The notes under the pieces: generated by a model
What the model was told of the DNA's origin: nothing
The model's input: the letters and a program-made list of their open reading frames with translations, nothing else
The model's database searches: none
NCBI RefSeq assembly: GCF_018863415.1
Contig: NZ_JAHKSN010000016.1
Span: forward strand, 46,622 to 110,621
Source: Deinococcus aestuarii
Lineage (GTDB): Bacteria; Deinococcota; Deinococci; Deinococcales; Deinococcaceae
DNA: 64,000 nt
Direction of reading: 5' to 3'
Translations under genes and position numbers: made by a program
Part shown: in pieces, positions 27,575 to 36,582 of the stretch
Numbering within the stretch: position 1 is the stretch's first letter
Layout: every line of letters begins with the position of its first letter

Positions 27575-29455
27575 TCAGTTGAACATCCGCCGCAGGTCCG
27601 CCGTGTACTTCGCCAGCTCGTGCGGCGGGGCGAACTTCTCGGCGGCGCGCAGCCGCAGCTCCAGCACCTCCGGCTCGTGCGGGTCGATCCTGAGGTACTG
27701 GTTGGCGAGGAGGACCACCCGGCGGTGGTCGCCCTCGGCCTGGACCCGCTCCATCTGGCGGCGCAGCTCCAGCGTGAGGGCCAGCAGCGCCTCCTCGCGC
27801 AGGCCCTCGGCCCACTCGCTGTCCTCCAGCTCGGGGAGGAAGGGGCCCCGGTAGAGCGCCAGCGCCCGCGCCGTCTCCCCCCGCGCCAGGGCCTCGCGCA
27901 GTCCGTGCAGGTCGAGGTCCACATGCACGTCGCGGCCCAGGCTGTAGCGCGGCGCCTGGTGCGGTCCCTCGAAGCGGACGATCTGGGCGCCCAAGCGGTC
28001 GCGCAGCTCCTTGAGGCACTGGCGCATGTACGCGGCGCCGCTCTTGGGGTCCTTGTCCGGGAAGAGGTCGAGCTGCATCTCCGCCCGCGTCCGCCCCGGG
28101 GTGAGCGTGATGTACACGAGGAGGGGCACCGTCCCCCCGTACGTGAAGCGCACCTCCTCGCCGTCCTTGTGGACCGCCTGCCGCCCGAGGGTCTGCACCT
28201 GCACCGTCATCACGCCGTCCTCGGGCAGCGTGGGCGCCCCCGCGAGGTGCGCGAGGCGGTCGAGCAAGGGCTCCATATAGGGCGCGATCTCGGGTTCCAG
28301 CACCGCGTAGTGCAGGAGTTCGTTCAGTTCCTCCAGGTCGGGGCGGAACTCGCCGAGCTGCCGCAGCCGCAGCATGTGGGTCAGGGCCTCCTTGAGGGCC
28401 GCCGCCACCGTCGCCTCCTGCCGCAGTTGCAGCGCCGCCGCCGCGTGGTGAAGCTGCACGCGCACGAGTTCGGGACTGGTCCCCGCCTCGCGGAGCATCT
28501 GGGCGGCCCGCTCCAGGTCGGCGACCGCGCTCGCCGGGTCACCCCGGCGGCGGGCCACCACCCCGCTCGTCGCCCACAGTTCGGCGGGCCACTCGGCGGG
28601 CACGCTCCCGAAGCTGAGCAGGGTATCCACCGCCCGGCCGTGCTGCCCGGCGAGGCTCTGGTGCTCGGCCAGCCGGGAGATGACCCAGACCCGCAGGTTG
28701 TGGTCTTGCAAGTTCTCGGCGAGGGGCCGCAACTCTTCGAGGACGTGGACGTAGGCGGGGTAGTCGCCGTTGAGGCGCAGGAGTTCGGCTTCGCTGGTCA
28801 GCAGGAGGGCCCGCAGCCGCGGCGAGTCGGCCTGGTGAAGCGTCCGCTTGGCCTCCAGCAGGGTTTCCCGTGCCTCGGCCAACTCGCCGTGGGCGATCTG
28901 GAGTTCCAGCAGGTTGCGCAGGGCGCTCAGCCGGGGCGCGGAATCGGGGGACGAAGGCAGGACGCCGACGGCCTCCGAGAGCAGCAGCTTGGCCCGCCGG
29001 GGGTTGCCGAGCAGGGTATACATCTGCGCGAGCGAGACGGTGACCCGGGCCGTCCACTCCTCGTTTCCCAGGGCCACGTAGCCGTGCCACGCACGCTCGA
29101 CGCGCTTCAATCCCTCACCCGTCTGCCCGGCCTGAAACTCGGCCACGCCCCACCAGCGCAGGCAGCGGAGCTGAAGTTCGCCCGTCAGACCCGGAGCCAT
29201 GCTCTGGAGGTGCGCGGCGGCCTCCTCGAAGCGGCCCAGGAGCCGGAGCACATTGCCGAGTTCGACCTGGCCCTCGGGATCACCCAGCAGACTCGCCCGG
29301 GTCAGGGCCAGTTCAGCCGCCTCCAGACGCCCCGTGTTGAGAAGCGACAGGCCCAGCAGGGTGTGCTCGCGTGCCGTCCTGGCCCGCCCGTTCAGGAGCG
29401 TGACGACCCCCTCAAACTGCCCGGCCTCGAATTGTTCTTCGACCTCGCTCATCAC
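27575..29455 (-). CDS. TPR-repeat regulator with C-terminal SARP/BTAD-type winged helix
   Basis: A 626-residue protein. Residues 1 to about 370 are alpha-helical repeats of the tetratricopeptide kind (for example LLGLSLLNTGRLEAAELAL, LGNVLRLLGRFEEAAAHLQ, LAEHQSLAGQHGRAVDTLL). Around residues 395-500 lies an OmpR/SARP-like winged helix (VQVQTLGRQAVHKDGEEV, LDLFPDKDP, MRQCLKELRDRLGAQIV). It ends with a BTAD-like helical domain (VDLDLHGLREALARGETARA, ALYRGPFLPELEDSEWAE, LANQYLRIDPHEPEVLELRL). The order is reversed from actinobacterial SARPs, with the sensor repeats first. It has a GGGGGA ribosome site and a TATAAA -10 box, and is divergent, across 43 bases, from two tiny DFGQ-motif ORFs. TPR repeats are classic peptide-binding sensors, so these may be its ligand or target; this is inference. 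Confidence 0.85.
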   Translation of the reverse strand: MMSEVEEQFEAGQFEGVVTLLNGRARTAREHTLLGLSLLNTGRLEAAELALTRASLLGDPEGQVELGNVLRLLGRFEEAAAHLQSMAPGLTGELQLRCLRWWGVAEFQAGQTGEGLKRVERAWHGYVALGNEEWTARVTVSLAQMYTLLGNPRRAKLLLSEAVGVLPSSPDSAPRLSALRNLLELQIAHGELAEARETLLEAKRTLHQADSPRLRALLLTSEAELLRLNGDYPAYVHVLEELRPLAENLQDHNLRVWVISRLAEHQSLAGQHGRAVDTLLSFGSVPAEWPAELWATSGVVARRRGDPASAVADLERAAQMLREAGTSPELVRVQLHHAAAALQLRQEATVAAALKEALTHMLRLRQLGEFRPDLEELNELLHYAVLEPEIAPYMEPLLDRLAHLAGAPTLPEDGVMTVQVQTLGRQAVHKDGEEVRFTYGGTVPLLVYITLTPGRTRAEMQLDLFPDKDPKSGAAYMRQCLKELRDRLGAQIVRFEGPHQAPRYSLGRDVHVDLDLHGLREALARGETARALALYRGPFLPELEDSEWAEGLREEALLALTLELRRQMERVQAEGDHRRVVLLANQYLRIDPHEPEVLELRLRAAEKFAPPHELAKYTADLRRMFN

Positions 29456-29498
29456 ACGTCCCCCGATTTTTATACGACTCTTCCCCTATTTTGACCAT
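29456..29498. promoter_or_regulatory. Overlapping divergent promoters of the TPR regulator and the DFGQ peptide genes
   Basis: Only 43 bases separate the two start codons. On the plus strand TATTTT (29487-29492) ends six bases before the ATG at 29499, the geometry of a leaderless Deinococcus-type promoter; no ribosome site is present. On the minus strand TATAAA (29474-29469) is followed by GGGGGA and the regulator ATG. The promoters overlap, so a protein bound here would affect both. Confidence 0.65.
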
Positions 29499-29654
29499 AT
29501 GAAAAGCAGCACGGGACGGAAAGTTAGCCTGGTTCTCATTGCAATGCTGACGAGCGCGCTGACGCTCGCGCAGGCCGCCGGGGCCAAGGACTTCGGTCAG
29601 CGCAGCGTGACGGGAGAAAGCGTTCAGGGTGGGGCGAAAGACTTCGGGCAGTAA
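29499..29654 (+). CDS. Secreted 51-residue peptide precursor with two GAKDFGQ motifs
   Basis: A short ORF with a convincing Sec signal peptide: basic start (KSSTGRK), hydrophobic core VSLVLIAMLTSALTL and AQA or AGA cleavage sites at residues 24-29. The predicted mature part is only about 22-25 residues and contains the same heptapeptide twice, GAKDFGQ at 28-34 and at 45-51, the second forming the C-terminus. It is divergent from the TPR/SARP regulator and followed two bases later by a second small ORF ending in a variant of the same motif. Probably leaderless. I know of no named family. A signalling (pheromone-like) or otherwise exported peptide fits; a role in the cell envelope is the alternative. 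Confidence 0.65.
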   Translation: MKSSTGRKVSLVLIAMLTSALTLAQAAGAKDFGQRSVTGESVQGGAKDFGQ

Positions 29655-29656
29655 CC

Positions 29657-29782
29657 ATGACCCGGCCTCATTCTCCCCGCCCCAAGGACAAGGCCCTTCC
29701 TCCCCTCCAGCCTGTCCAGCGGCCCCCCCGTCCGGCCCTCCCGGTCATTCTCGGTGGTGCGGTGGACTTCGGTCAGCGGTAA
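29657..29782 (+). CDS. 41-residue ORF ending in GGAVDFGQR
   Basis: Starts with an ATG two bases after the stop of the preceding peptide gene, suggesting translational coupling; no separate ribosome site is visible. The body is rich in proline and arginine with no signal peptide. The last nine residues, GGAVDFGQR, match the motif that occurs twice in the preceding peptide (GAKDFGQR, GGAKDFGQ). At DNA level GGACTTCGGTCAGCG is identical at 29588-29602 and 29764-29778. It may be a second precursor, a degraded duplicate, or a chance read-through of duplicated DNA. Function unknown. Confidence 0.45.
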   Translation: MTRPHSPRPKDKALPPLQPVQRPPRPALPVILGGAVDFGQR

Positions 29783-29800
29783 AGAACAGAGGTCCGACAA

Positions 29801-29834
29801 AAGCCTCCCGGCCCCGAGCGCCCGGGAGGTTTTG
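29801..29834. terminator. Terminator closing the DFGQ peptide unit
   Basis: CCTCCCGG (29804-29811) pairs with CCGGGAGG (29822-29829), preceded by AAAAG and followed by TTTTGC, so it can act in either direction. It lies 20 bases after the second peptide stop and forms the right boundary of the regulator/peptide module. Confidence 0.8.
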
Positions 29835-30131
29835 CTGGCTCCCCTCCCTCCCATGAGCCTGTGCCTTCAGAACTATTAAGTTTTTCATTCGCCGGATGTG
29901 TCCTTTGGGCGCCCCCCGCACGGCACAATGCCCGACAGGTCTTTTGCCCGGGAGGGCCGAGGTCCGGCGGCCACATGTGCCTGATCTGCCTCCCGGCGAC
30001 ACCGTTGAAACCTTCCAGGAGAGCCCTTGAAGGAACATTCGTGGCAACCCGTGTCCGGTGCCTTGCCGGAGGATTCCTTGTTGCACACGCACTCAATCGG
30101 CAGGTCAGGCGAAGAGGCAGGGGGAAGTGCG
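29835..30131 (+). other. Leader region of the GH1-RmlD fusion gene
   Basis: No gene. An AT-rich stretch (ACTATTAAGTTTTTCATTCG, about 29872-29891) may hold the promoter. Further on, CCGGGAGG (29948-29955) and CCTCCCGG (29989-29996) form another hairpin with the same arms as the terminator at 29801, in opposite order. A TTG at 30027 with AGGAG upstream could start the next gene early. Confidence 0.35.
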
Positions 30132-32303
30132 ATGGACAATCTGGAACTGTGGGTGGGGGTTGAACCCACCGTCAGCCGCGTGGGGGACGAGACGCTCGAC
30201 CAGCTCGTGCTCAGCGGCTTCGACCACCGACTTGACGATATCGACCGCCTCGCCTCCACGGGGGCGAAGGCTGTCCGCTTTCCGCTGCTGTGGGAGCGCA
30301 CCGCGCCCGGGACCCTTGCGGACGCCGACTGGCGCTGGGGCGACGAGCGCCTCGCCCGCCTCGCCGGGCACGGTCTGGAACCCATCGTGGGCCTCGTCCA
30401 CCACGGGAGCGGGCCGTTTCACACGCATCTGCTCGACCCGGCTTTCCCGGAGGGGGTGGCCGCCTACGCCCGGGCGGTGGCCGAGCGTTACCCGCACCTG
30501 GGGCTGTACACGCCCGTCAACGAGCCGCTGACGACCGCCCGCTTCTCGGCGCTCTACGGCCACTGGTATCCCCACGCGCGGGACGAGGCGAGCTTCTGGC
30601 GGGCCCTGCTGCTCCAGCTCCGGGCGACCGTGCGGGCGATGGCCGAGATCAGGAAGGTCAATCCGCAGGCCCGCCTCGTGCAGACGGAAGACCTCGGGCA
30701 CACGTCGAGCACGCCCGCCCTGCGGTATCAGGCGGACTTCGAGAACGAGCGGCGCTGGCTGAGCCTCGACCTGCTGACCGGCCGGGTGGACGAGAGCCAC
30801 CCGCTGTGGGGCTACCTGCGCTGGGCGGGGGTCGACGAGCGGGACCTGCGCTGGTTCGCCGAACACCCCTGCCCGCCCGACATCGTGGGTCTGAACGTGT
30901 ACGTGACGAGCGAGCGGTTCCTCGACGAGCGGCTCCACCGCTACCCGCCCCACACCCACGGGGGCAACGGGCGCCACCGCTACGCCGACGTGGAGGCCGT
31001 GCGGGTGCGCGGCGAGGGGCTGGGCGGCCCCGGCGAGCGGCTGCGCGAGGCCCACGTGCGCTACGGCCTGCCCCTGGCGATCACCGAGGTCCACCTGGGC
31101 TGCACCCGCGAGGAACAGCTCCGCTGGCTGCACGAGACGTGGCGGGCGGCCCAGGCGGTGCGCGGGGAAGGGGCCGACGTGCGCGCCGTGACCGCCTGGG
31201 CGGCCCTGGGGGCGTTCGAGTGGAACAGTCTCCTGACCCGCCGGGGCGGCCACTACGAGAGCGGCCTGTGGGATGTCCAGGCCCCCGAGCCGCGCCCGAC
31301 CGCCCTGCTGAGCCTCGCCCGCGACCTCGCCACCGGGCAGCCGCCCGCCCACCCCGTGCTGGCGGGCCCCGGCTGGTGGCGGCGCGGGGAGCGCCTGGTC
31401 TTTCCCCCCCACGGGCCCGTGCAGGCGGAGGCTCCCGCCGGAGCGCCGCTCCTGATCACCGGCGGGGCGGGCACCCTGGGGCGGGCCCTCGCCCGCGCGT
31501 GCGAGGGCCGTGGCCTGCCCTACCGGCTCCTGTCCCGCCGCGACCTCGACATCGCCGACGCGGGGTCGGTCGAGCGGGCGCTGGAGGAACACCGTCCCTG
31601 GGCGGTCGTGAACGCTGCCGGATACGTGCGGGTGGACGACGCGGAGGGTGACCCCCGCAATGCGCGCGAGAACGCCCTCGGGCCGCGTCTGCTCGCCCGC
31701 GCCTGCGCCGGGGGCGGCGTGCGGCTGCTGACCTTCTCCTCCGATCTCGTGTTCGACGGCCGCAAGGGGGCGCCCTACGTCGAGTCGGACACGCCGGGGC
31801 CGCTCAACGCCTACGGCCGCAGCAAGCTCGCCGCCGAGCAGGCCGTCCTGAGCCTGCTCCCGGAGGCCCTGGTGGTGCGGACGAGTGCTTTCTTCGGGCC
31901 CTGGGACGAGCACAACTTCGCCGCCCACGTCCGGCGCGAGCTGCGGGCCGGGAGAGCCGTGCGGGCGGCGGGCGATCAGGTCGTCTCGCCGACCTTCGTG
32001 CCCGACCTCTCCCACGCGGTCCTCGACCTCCTCCTCGACGGGGAGGGCGGCGTGTGGCACCTGGCGAACCCGGGCGCGGTGAGCTGGGCCGACTTCGCCC
32101 GGATGGTCGCCCGCGCCTCGGGCCTCGACCCGGACGGGGTGGAGGAGGTGCCCACCGCCCGCCTCGGCCTCCCGGCGGCGCGGCCCGCCCACAGCGCCCT
32201 GGCGAGCGAGCGCGGCTGGCTGATGCCGGATCTCGCGGGCGCCGTCGAACGCTGGAGCGCCCACGTGGAAAGCGCCGAGCGGGAGATGCTGGCCGCCGAC
32301 TGA
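30132..32303 (+). CDS. GH1-like domain fused to RmlD-type dTDP-4-dehydrorhamnose reductase
   Basis: A 723-residue two-domain protein. Residues 1 to about 420 are a GH1-like TIM barrel (ELWVGVEPTVSRVGD, YTPVNEPLTTARFSALYG with the acid/base Glu, and PLAITEVHLG where the nucleophile Glu is expected). Residues about 435-723 are an extended SDR of the RmlD/RfbD type: LLITGGAGTLGRALARA, FSSDLVFDGRKGAPYVE, the YGRSK catalytic pair. The ATG at 30132 has AGGGGGAAG upstream; a TTG at 30027 would add 35 residues. The fusion is known beside glf and glycosyltransferases elsewhere, implying a step in making a deoxysugar or surface-sugar precursor. Whether the GH1 part hydrolyses or transfers is unknown. 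Confidence 0.88.
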   Translation: MDNLELWVGVEPTVSRVGDETLDQLVLSGFDHRLDDIDRLASTGAKAVRFPLLWERTAPGTLADADWRWGDERLARLAGHGLEPIVGLVHHGSGPFHTHLLDPAFPEGVAAYARAVAERYPHLGLYTPVNEPLTTARFSALYGHWYPHARDEASFWRALLLQLRATVRAMAEIRKVNPQARLVQTEDLGHTSSTPALRYQADFENERRWLSLDLLTGRVDESHPLWGYLRWAGVDERDLRWFAEHPCPPDIVGLNVYVTSERFLDERLHRYPPHTHGGNGRHRYADVEAVRVRGEGLGGPGERLREAHVRYGLPLAITEVHLGCTREEQLRWLHETWRAAQAVRGEGADVRAVTAWAALGAFEWNSLLTRRGGHYESGLWDVQAPEPRPTALLSLARDLATGQPPAHPVLAGPGWWRRGERLVFPPHGPVQAEAPAGAPLLITGGAGTLGRALARACEGRGLPYRLLSRRDLDIADAGSVERALEEHRPWAVVNAAGYVRVDDAEGDPRNARENALGPRLLARACAGGGVRLLTFSSDLVFDGRKGAPYVESDTPGPLNAYGRSKLAAEQAVLSLLPEALVVRTSAFFGPWDEHNFAAHVRRELRAGRAVRAAGDQVVSPTFVPDLSHAVLDLLLDGEGGVWHLANPGAVSWADFARMVARASGLDPDGVEEVPTARLGLPAARPAHSALASERGWLMPDLAGAVERWSAHVESAEREMLAAD

Positions 32304-32312
32304 CGGCGGGCG

Positions 32313-32355
32313 GACGCGGGGCCGGGGCGGCGAGGCGTCAACCCGGCCCCGCGTC
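32313..32355. terminator. Hairpin between the fusion gene and the MFS gene
   Basis: Perfect 14-base stem GACGCGGGGCCGGG (32313-32326) / CCCGGCCCCGCGTC (32342-32355). It lies between two convergent genes and lacks a strong T-run, so it may terminate both with help from Rho. Confidence 0.65.
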
Positions 32356-32380
32356 TGTGCCGGTGAGGGGAAAGGGTCCT

Positions 32381-33577
32381 TCACCCTTCCCGCCGTTCCC
32401 CGCCTCTTGGCAGCCCCACGATCAGCCCCAGCGGCCCGGCGAGGAGCAGCCACATGGCGGCCTCCACCCCGAAGCGGTCGGCGATCAGGCCCAGCACGGG
32501 CAGCACGGCCCCGCCCGCCAGCCCCGCCACGCTCCCGAGCGCCATGACCGTGCCGCTGCGCTCCGGCAGGCTCGCGTACAGCCGCGCCTGCAAGACGGCG
32601 TACCACCCGGAGGTGAGCAGCCCGAGCGCCCCCAGCAGGGCCAGCTTGACGCCGACCCCGGGCGCGAGCAGGAAGGCCGGGAAGACCACCGCCGCCCCCC
32701 ACGCGCTCGCCCGGACGAGCCGCACGCCGTCCGCCCGCTCCAGCAGCGGCACCACGAGCGCGTCGCCCAGGAGCCCCACCCCGGTCAGGACCGCCACCGC
32801 GAGGCCCGCGACCGCCGGGGTCGTGCCCACCGCGTCCACGAAATACAGGGCGAGAAAGCCCCGGAACACGTCGAGCAGCAAATTTGACCCCTCCAGCAGG
32901 GCGAGTCCGAGGCGCACCTCGCCGCGCCCCAGGGCCCCGCCCACCCCCCTCACCGCCGCGCGGACCCCGGGACCCGCCGGGCCGGGCCGCGCCGCTGGCC
33001 GCCACGCCCCCCCCGACCGCCACGCGACGAGCAGGGCCGCCACGCTCAGCCCGGCGAGCCCCGCGTAGGTGGCCCGCCACCCCAGGCCCGCCGTCACGGC
33101 GAGGCCGAGCAGGAGGGGGCCCGCCACATTGCCCAGCGACCCCGCCAGCGCCCAGCGCGCCATGTTCTGTTCGCGCCGCGCGGGCTCGGCGTCCATCAGC
33201 GCGGCCTGGGTCAGGCTGACGAAGGCCCCCGAGGCCGGGTAGAAGAGCACCAGCGCCGCCAGCAGCGACCAGAACCCGCCCGACACGGCGAAGAGCATGA
33301 GCGAGGCGGCGAACGCCACCCCCCCGCCGAGCACCAGCCCGCGCCGCCGCCCGGCGTCTGCGAGCAGCCCGAAGGCGGGCTCGACGAGGTTGGCGAGCAC
33401 GGCGGGCACCCCGAGCAGCAGCCCCACCTGGGCGTACGAGAGCGAGAGGTCTTCCCGGACGAGCGGCCACGCGGCCCCCGTCACGCCGTCCACCAGCTCG
33501 TCGAGCAGTTCGATGACCAGGGCGGTGGTGAGAAAGGCCACCGGGAATTTCAGCGCGGGACGTGGAGAGAACGACAC
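32381..33577 (-). CDS. Major facilitator superfamily transporter
   Basis: A 398-residue membrane protein with about 12 hydrophobic segments in two halves. The first half shows the MFS loop-2/3 motif as ADAGRRRGLVLGG, and a long polar central loop (RSGGAWRPAARPGPAGPG) joins the halves. GTG start with GGGGAAGAGG upstream. No substrate-specific motif is recognised; relatives are annotated as sugar or drug transporters. It is convergent with the GH1-RmlD gene and has its own promoter region. Confidence 0.9.
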   Translation of the reverse strand: MSFSPRPALKFPVAFLTTALVIELLDELVDGVTGAAWPLVREDLSLSYAQVGLLLGVPAVLANLVEPAFGLLADAGRRRGLVLGGGVAFAASLMLFAVSGGFWSLLAALVLFYPASGAFVSLTQAALMDAEPARREQNMARWALAGSLGNVAGPLLLGLAVTAGLGWRATYAGLAGLSVAALLVAWRSGGAWRPAARPGPAGPGVRAAVRGVGGALGRGEVRLGLALLEGSNLLLDVFRGFLALYFVDAVGTTPAVAGLAVAVLTGVGLLGDALVVPLLERADGVRLVRASAWGAAVVFPAFLLAPGVGVKLALLGALGLLTSGWYAVLQARLYASLPERSGTVMALGSVAGLAGGAVLPVLGLIADRFGVEAAMWLLLAGPLGLIVGLPRGGERREG

Positions 33578-33942
33578 AACCCTCTTCCCCTTTCACGAGA
33601 GCGGCAAAGCGGCGGCTCGGCGTGGAAGGGGTGGGGCAAGGCCGGTGTGGGCGGCTCTGCGGAATGAGGGTCACCAGGGCGGGAAGGTCATGCTCCAGTG
33701 TATGCGGGTGGGAGGGCGCCTGACCGGGGCTCCGGCCCCGGCCTCAGGTCAGGACGGGGTGCCGCACCGGAGGGGTGTGGAGCGGGGCTGAGAAAATCCA
33801 GAGGCCACACGTTCTGAAATCCCTGAACTGTCTTGAAAAGTCGGTCGGCGTCCCGGTCACCGCCTTCTCGCCAGATTCCCGGCCGCCACGCAGGTGTCCA
33901 GGCGCCGCGTCACTCAACCACCGGCGGGATGACGGATTCCCT
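33578..33942. other. Intergenic region between MFS and MarR genes
   Basis: About 365 bases without a supportable gene. It must contain the minus-strand promoter of the MFS gene, but I cannot pick out clear boxes. No repeat or hairpin of note was seen here. Confidence 0.4.
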
Positions 33943-33970
33943 CCGCCGGGTTCATTCCGCCGGGTTCATT
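33943..33970. repeat. Tandem duplication CCGCCGGGTTCATT x2
   Basis: Two exact 14-base copies, 33943-33956 and 33957-33970, directly abut. The second runs into the MarR-type palindrome at 33968. A short slippage duplication is the simplest explanation, but its place next to the operator could affect promoter strength. Confidence 0.85.
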
Positions 33971-33982
33971 GCACATTGCAAT
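33968..33982. promoter_or_regulatory. Candidate MarR operator
   Basis: ATTGCAcatTGCAAT is a perfect 6+3+6 palindrome, 31 bases upstream of the MarR-type GTG start. Length and AT-richness fit a MarR-family site, suggesting autoregulation of the MarR-P450 operon. Confidence 0.6.
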
Positions 33983-34013
33983 CACTCATCGGGGGCTGTG
34001 GCAGAGTGAGGGG

Positions 34014-34495
34014 GTGGACACCGCTCCCCTGCCTCCCTTCGCCCCGGCGGCCCCGGAACTGGCGCTCCTGACGGCCTTCTGGGAGGCCTGGCAGGCGCTC
34101 ACGACGCTGGGCGAGGCCGAGTTGCGCGTCCGGCACGACCTGGACCTGCGGTCCTTCATCGCCCTGGCCTACGTGCAGGGAGGGACCGACCAGCCAGCGG
34201 TGCTGGCCCGCGAACTCGGCGTGCCCCGCTACGAGGTCAGCCGCGTGCTGCACGCCCTGGAGGCCCGGGGCGCGGTGACCCGCCGCCAGACGCAGCCGGA
34301 CGCCCGCCGGGTCACCGTGACCGTCACCCCGCGGGGGGCAGCGCTGTGGGAGGCGGCGCTGGAGACGGTGCGGGAGGTCGCCGGGCCCCCGCTCGCCACC
34401 CTGGGTCCCCGGGTCCACGCCCTCACCCACGACCTGCGGGCCCTGGCGCACGCCACCCGCCCCCTTCCCCGCCCCTCGTCCCGACAGGAGACCGA

Positions 34496-34499
<4 letters not shown>
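34014..34499 (+). CDS. MarR-family regulator
   Basis: A 161-residue winged-helix protein (from the GTG at 34014; an upstream in-frame start at 33969 lies inside the palindrome and is unlikely). The HTH is at about residues 55-100: [20 protein letters not shown], followed by [20 protein letters not shown], the MarR wing with the conserved D-x-R. It overlaps the cytochrome P450 start by four bases (ATGA), so it very likely controls that enzyme in response to a small lipophilic ligand. Confidence 0.87.
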
Positions 34500-35740
<1,241 letters not shown>

Positions 35741-35805
35741 TCCGTCCTGCCCTGGACTGTCTCACAGCGCCGGGCGCCGCTGAGGGGGCCCCGTGTGCGG
35801 CGCCC

Positions 35806-36060
35806 TCACAGCCCGGAGGAGCGGCTCAACGGGGAGGTCTCCACATTTACCGAGCACTGCTGCACGAAGGCGCCGTCCACCACGATGAACTGGCCTGTAC
35901 TGTAGGCTGCGCCGGGGAAGGCCAGAAAGACGGCGGTCCCCGTCCGGTCCTAAGTGTTGATGAGGCTGGGCGTCACGCCGTTTACTTGCACCCTGTAGGG
36001 CGTGAGGTCGAGCACCATCGCGCGGGCTGGAGCTTCTCCCTCACCTTCTGCGGCCCGGCG
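35806..36060 (-). pseudogene. Remnant of a short-chain dehydrogenase/reductase
   Basis: On the minus strand a single frame reads like the C-terminal part of an SDR: VLDLTPYRVQVNGVTPSLI (compare the family's ALELAPHGIRVNAVAPG-x-I), then an in-frame TAG at 35952-35950, then VFLAFPGAAYSTGQFIVVDG, the usual SDR ending. The Rossmann N-terminus and the YxxxK active site are not found upstream, where the sequence becomes AT-rich and unrelated. It is therefore a decayed, truncated gene. It escapes ordinary gene finding because of the stop and the missing start. Confidence 0.75.
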
Positions 36061-36582
36061 TCCGAGAACTCGAGCTCAATTAATACAAAGTTTCACCCTG
36101 TTTCCTTTCTCTTGTACTTCGGGCCGGGCTGCTCCTCCTCCGCCTTCCGCGCACTTGTTGCGGGACCTGCTCGGATGCGTTGCAAGAGAGGTTCCGACTC
36201 TCCTCACCAACTTGGTCGTTCATCCATACCCTGCTTTGGCTCTCGGTTGTCCAGCCTTTGCCCCGGCGAGGGCTCTTCTGTGAGCATGGATCAAGTGGCG
36301 AGCTGGATTGCTGTAAGCCGGATAAGGGTGCACGACAAATCTGGTCTTCGTAATTAGGTTGGGTCTGGAGTGGTGTTGCTGGATGGTTGGGGAGAGCGGG
36401 TTGCAATCCCCTTCGCCTCTCCCACTCTCACTAAATTTCGTATTAATTTACTGCGGTGGGTGTGGAGAGATACCCTTAACGGCGGGTGCAGGCAGCGTTC
36501 ATCTCTGTTCCGGCTGGCGGGTGAAGGGTAGGGGGGTTGTGGGGCGGGCCCGCAGCGAGACCGCTTCTCAGGAGGACCACCC
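36061..36582. other. AT-richer gene-free stretch before the aldo-keto reductase
   Basis: Over 500 bases with lower GC than the surroundings (for example CTCAATTAATACAAAG and TTTCGTATTAATTTACTG) and no supportable gene. It probably includes decayed DNA beyond the SDR remnant and the promoter of the downstream aldo-keto reductase. I see no tRNA, IS end or long repeat. Confidence 0.4.

Noticed and set aside
36061..36582. Possible tRNA or small RNA in the AT-rich gap
   Set aside because: I could not fold a cloverleaf or find a promoter-terminator pair; GAGAG/CTCTC around 36188-36204 is too short to support an RNA gene.
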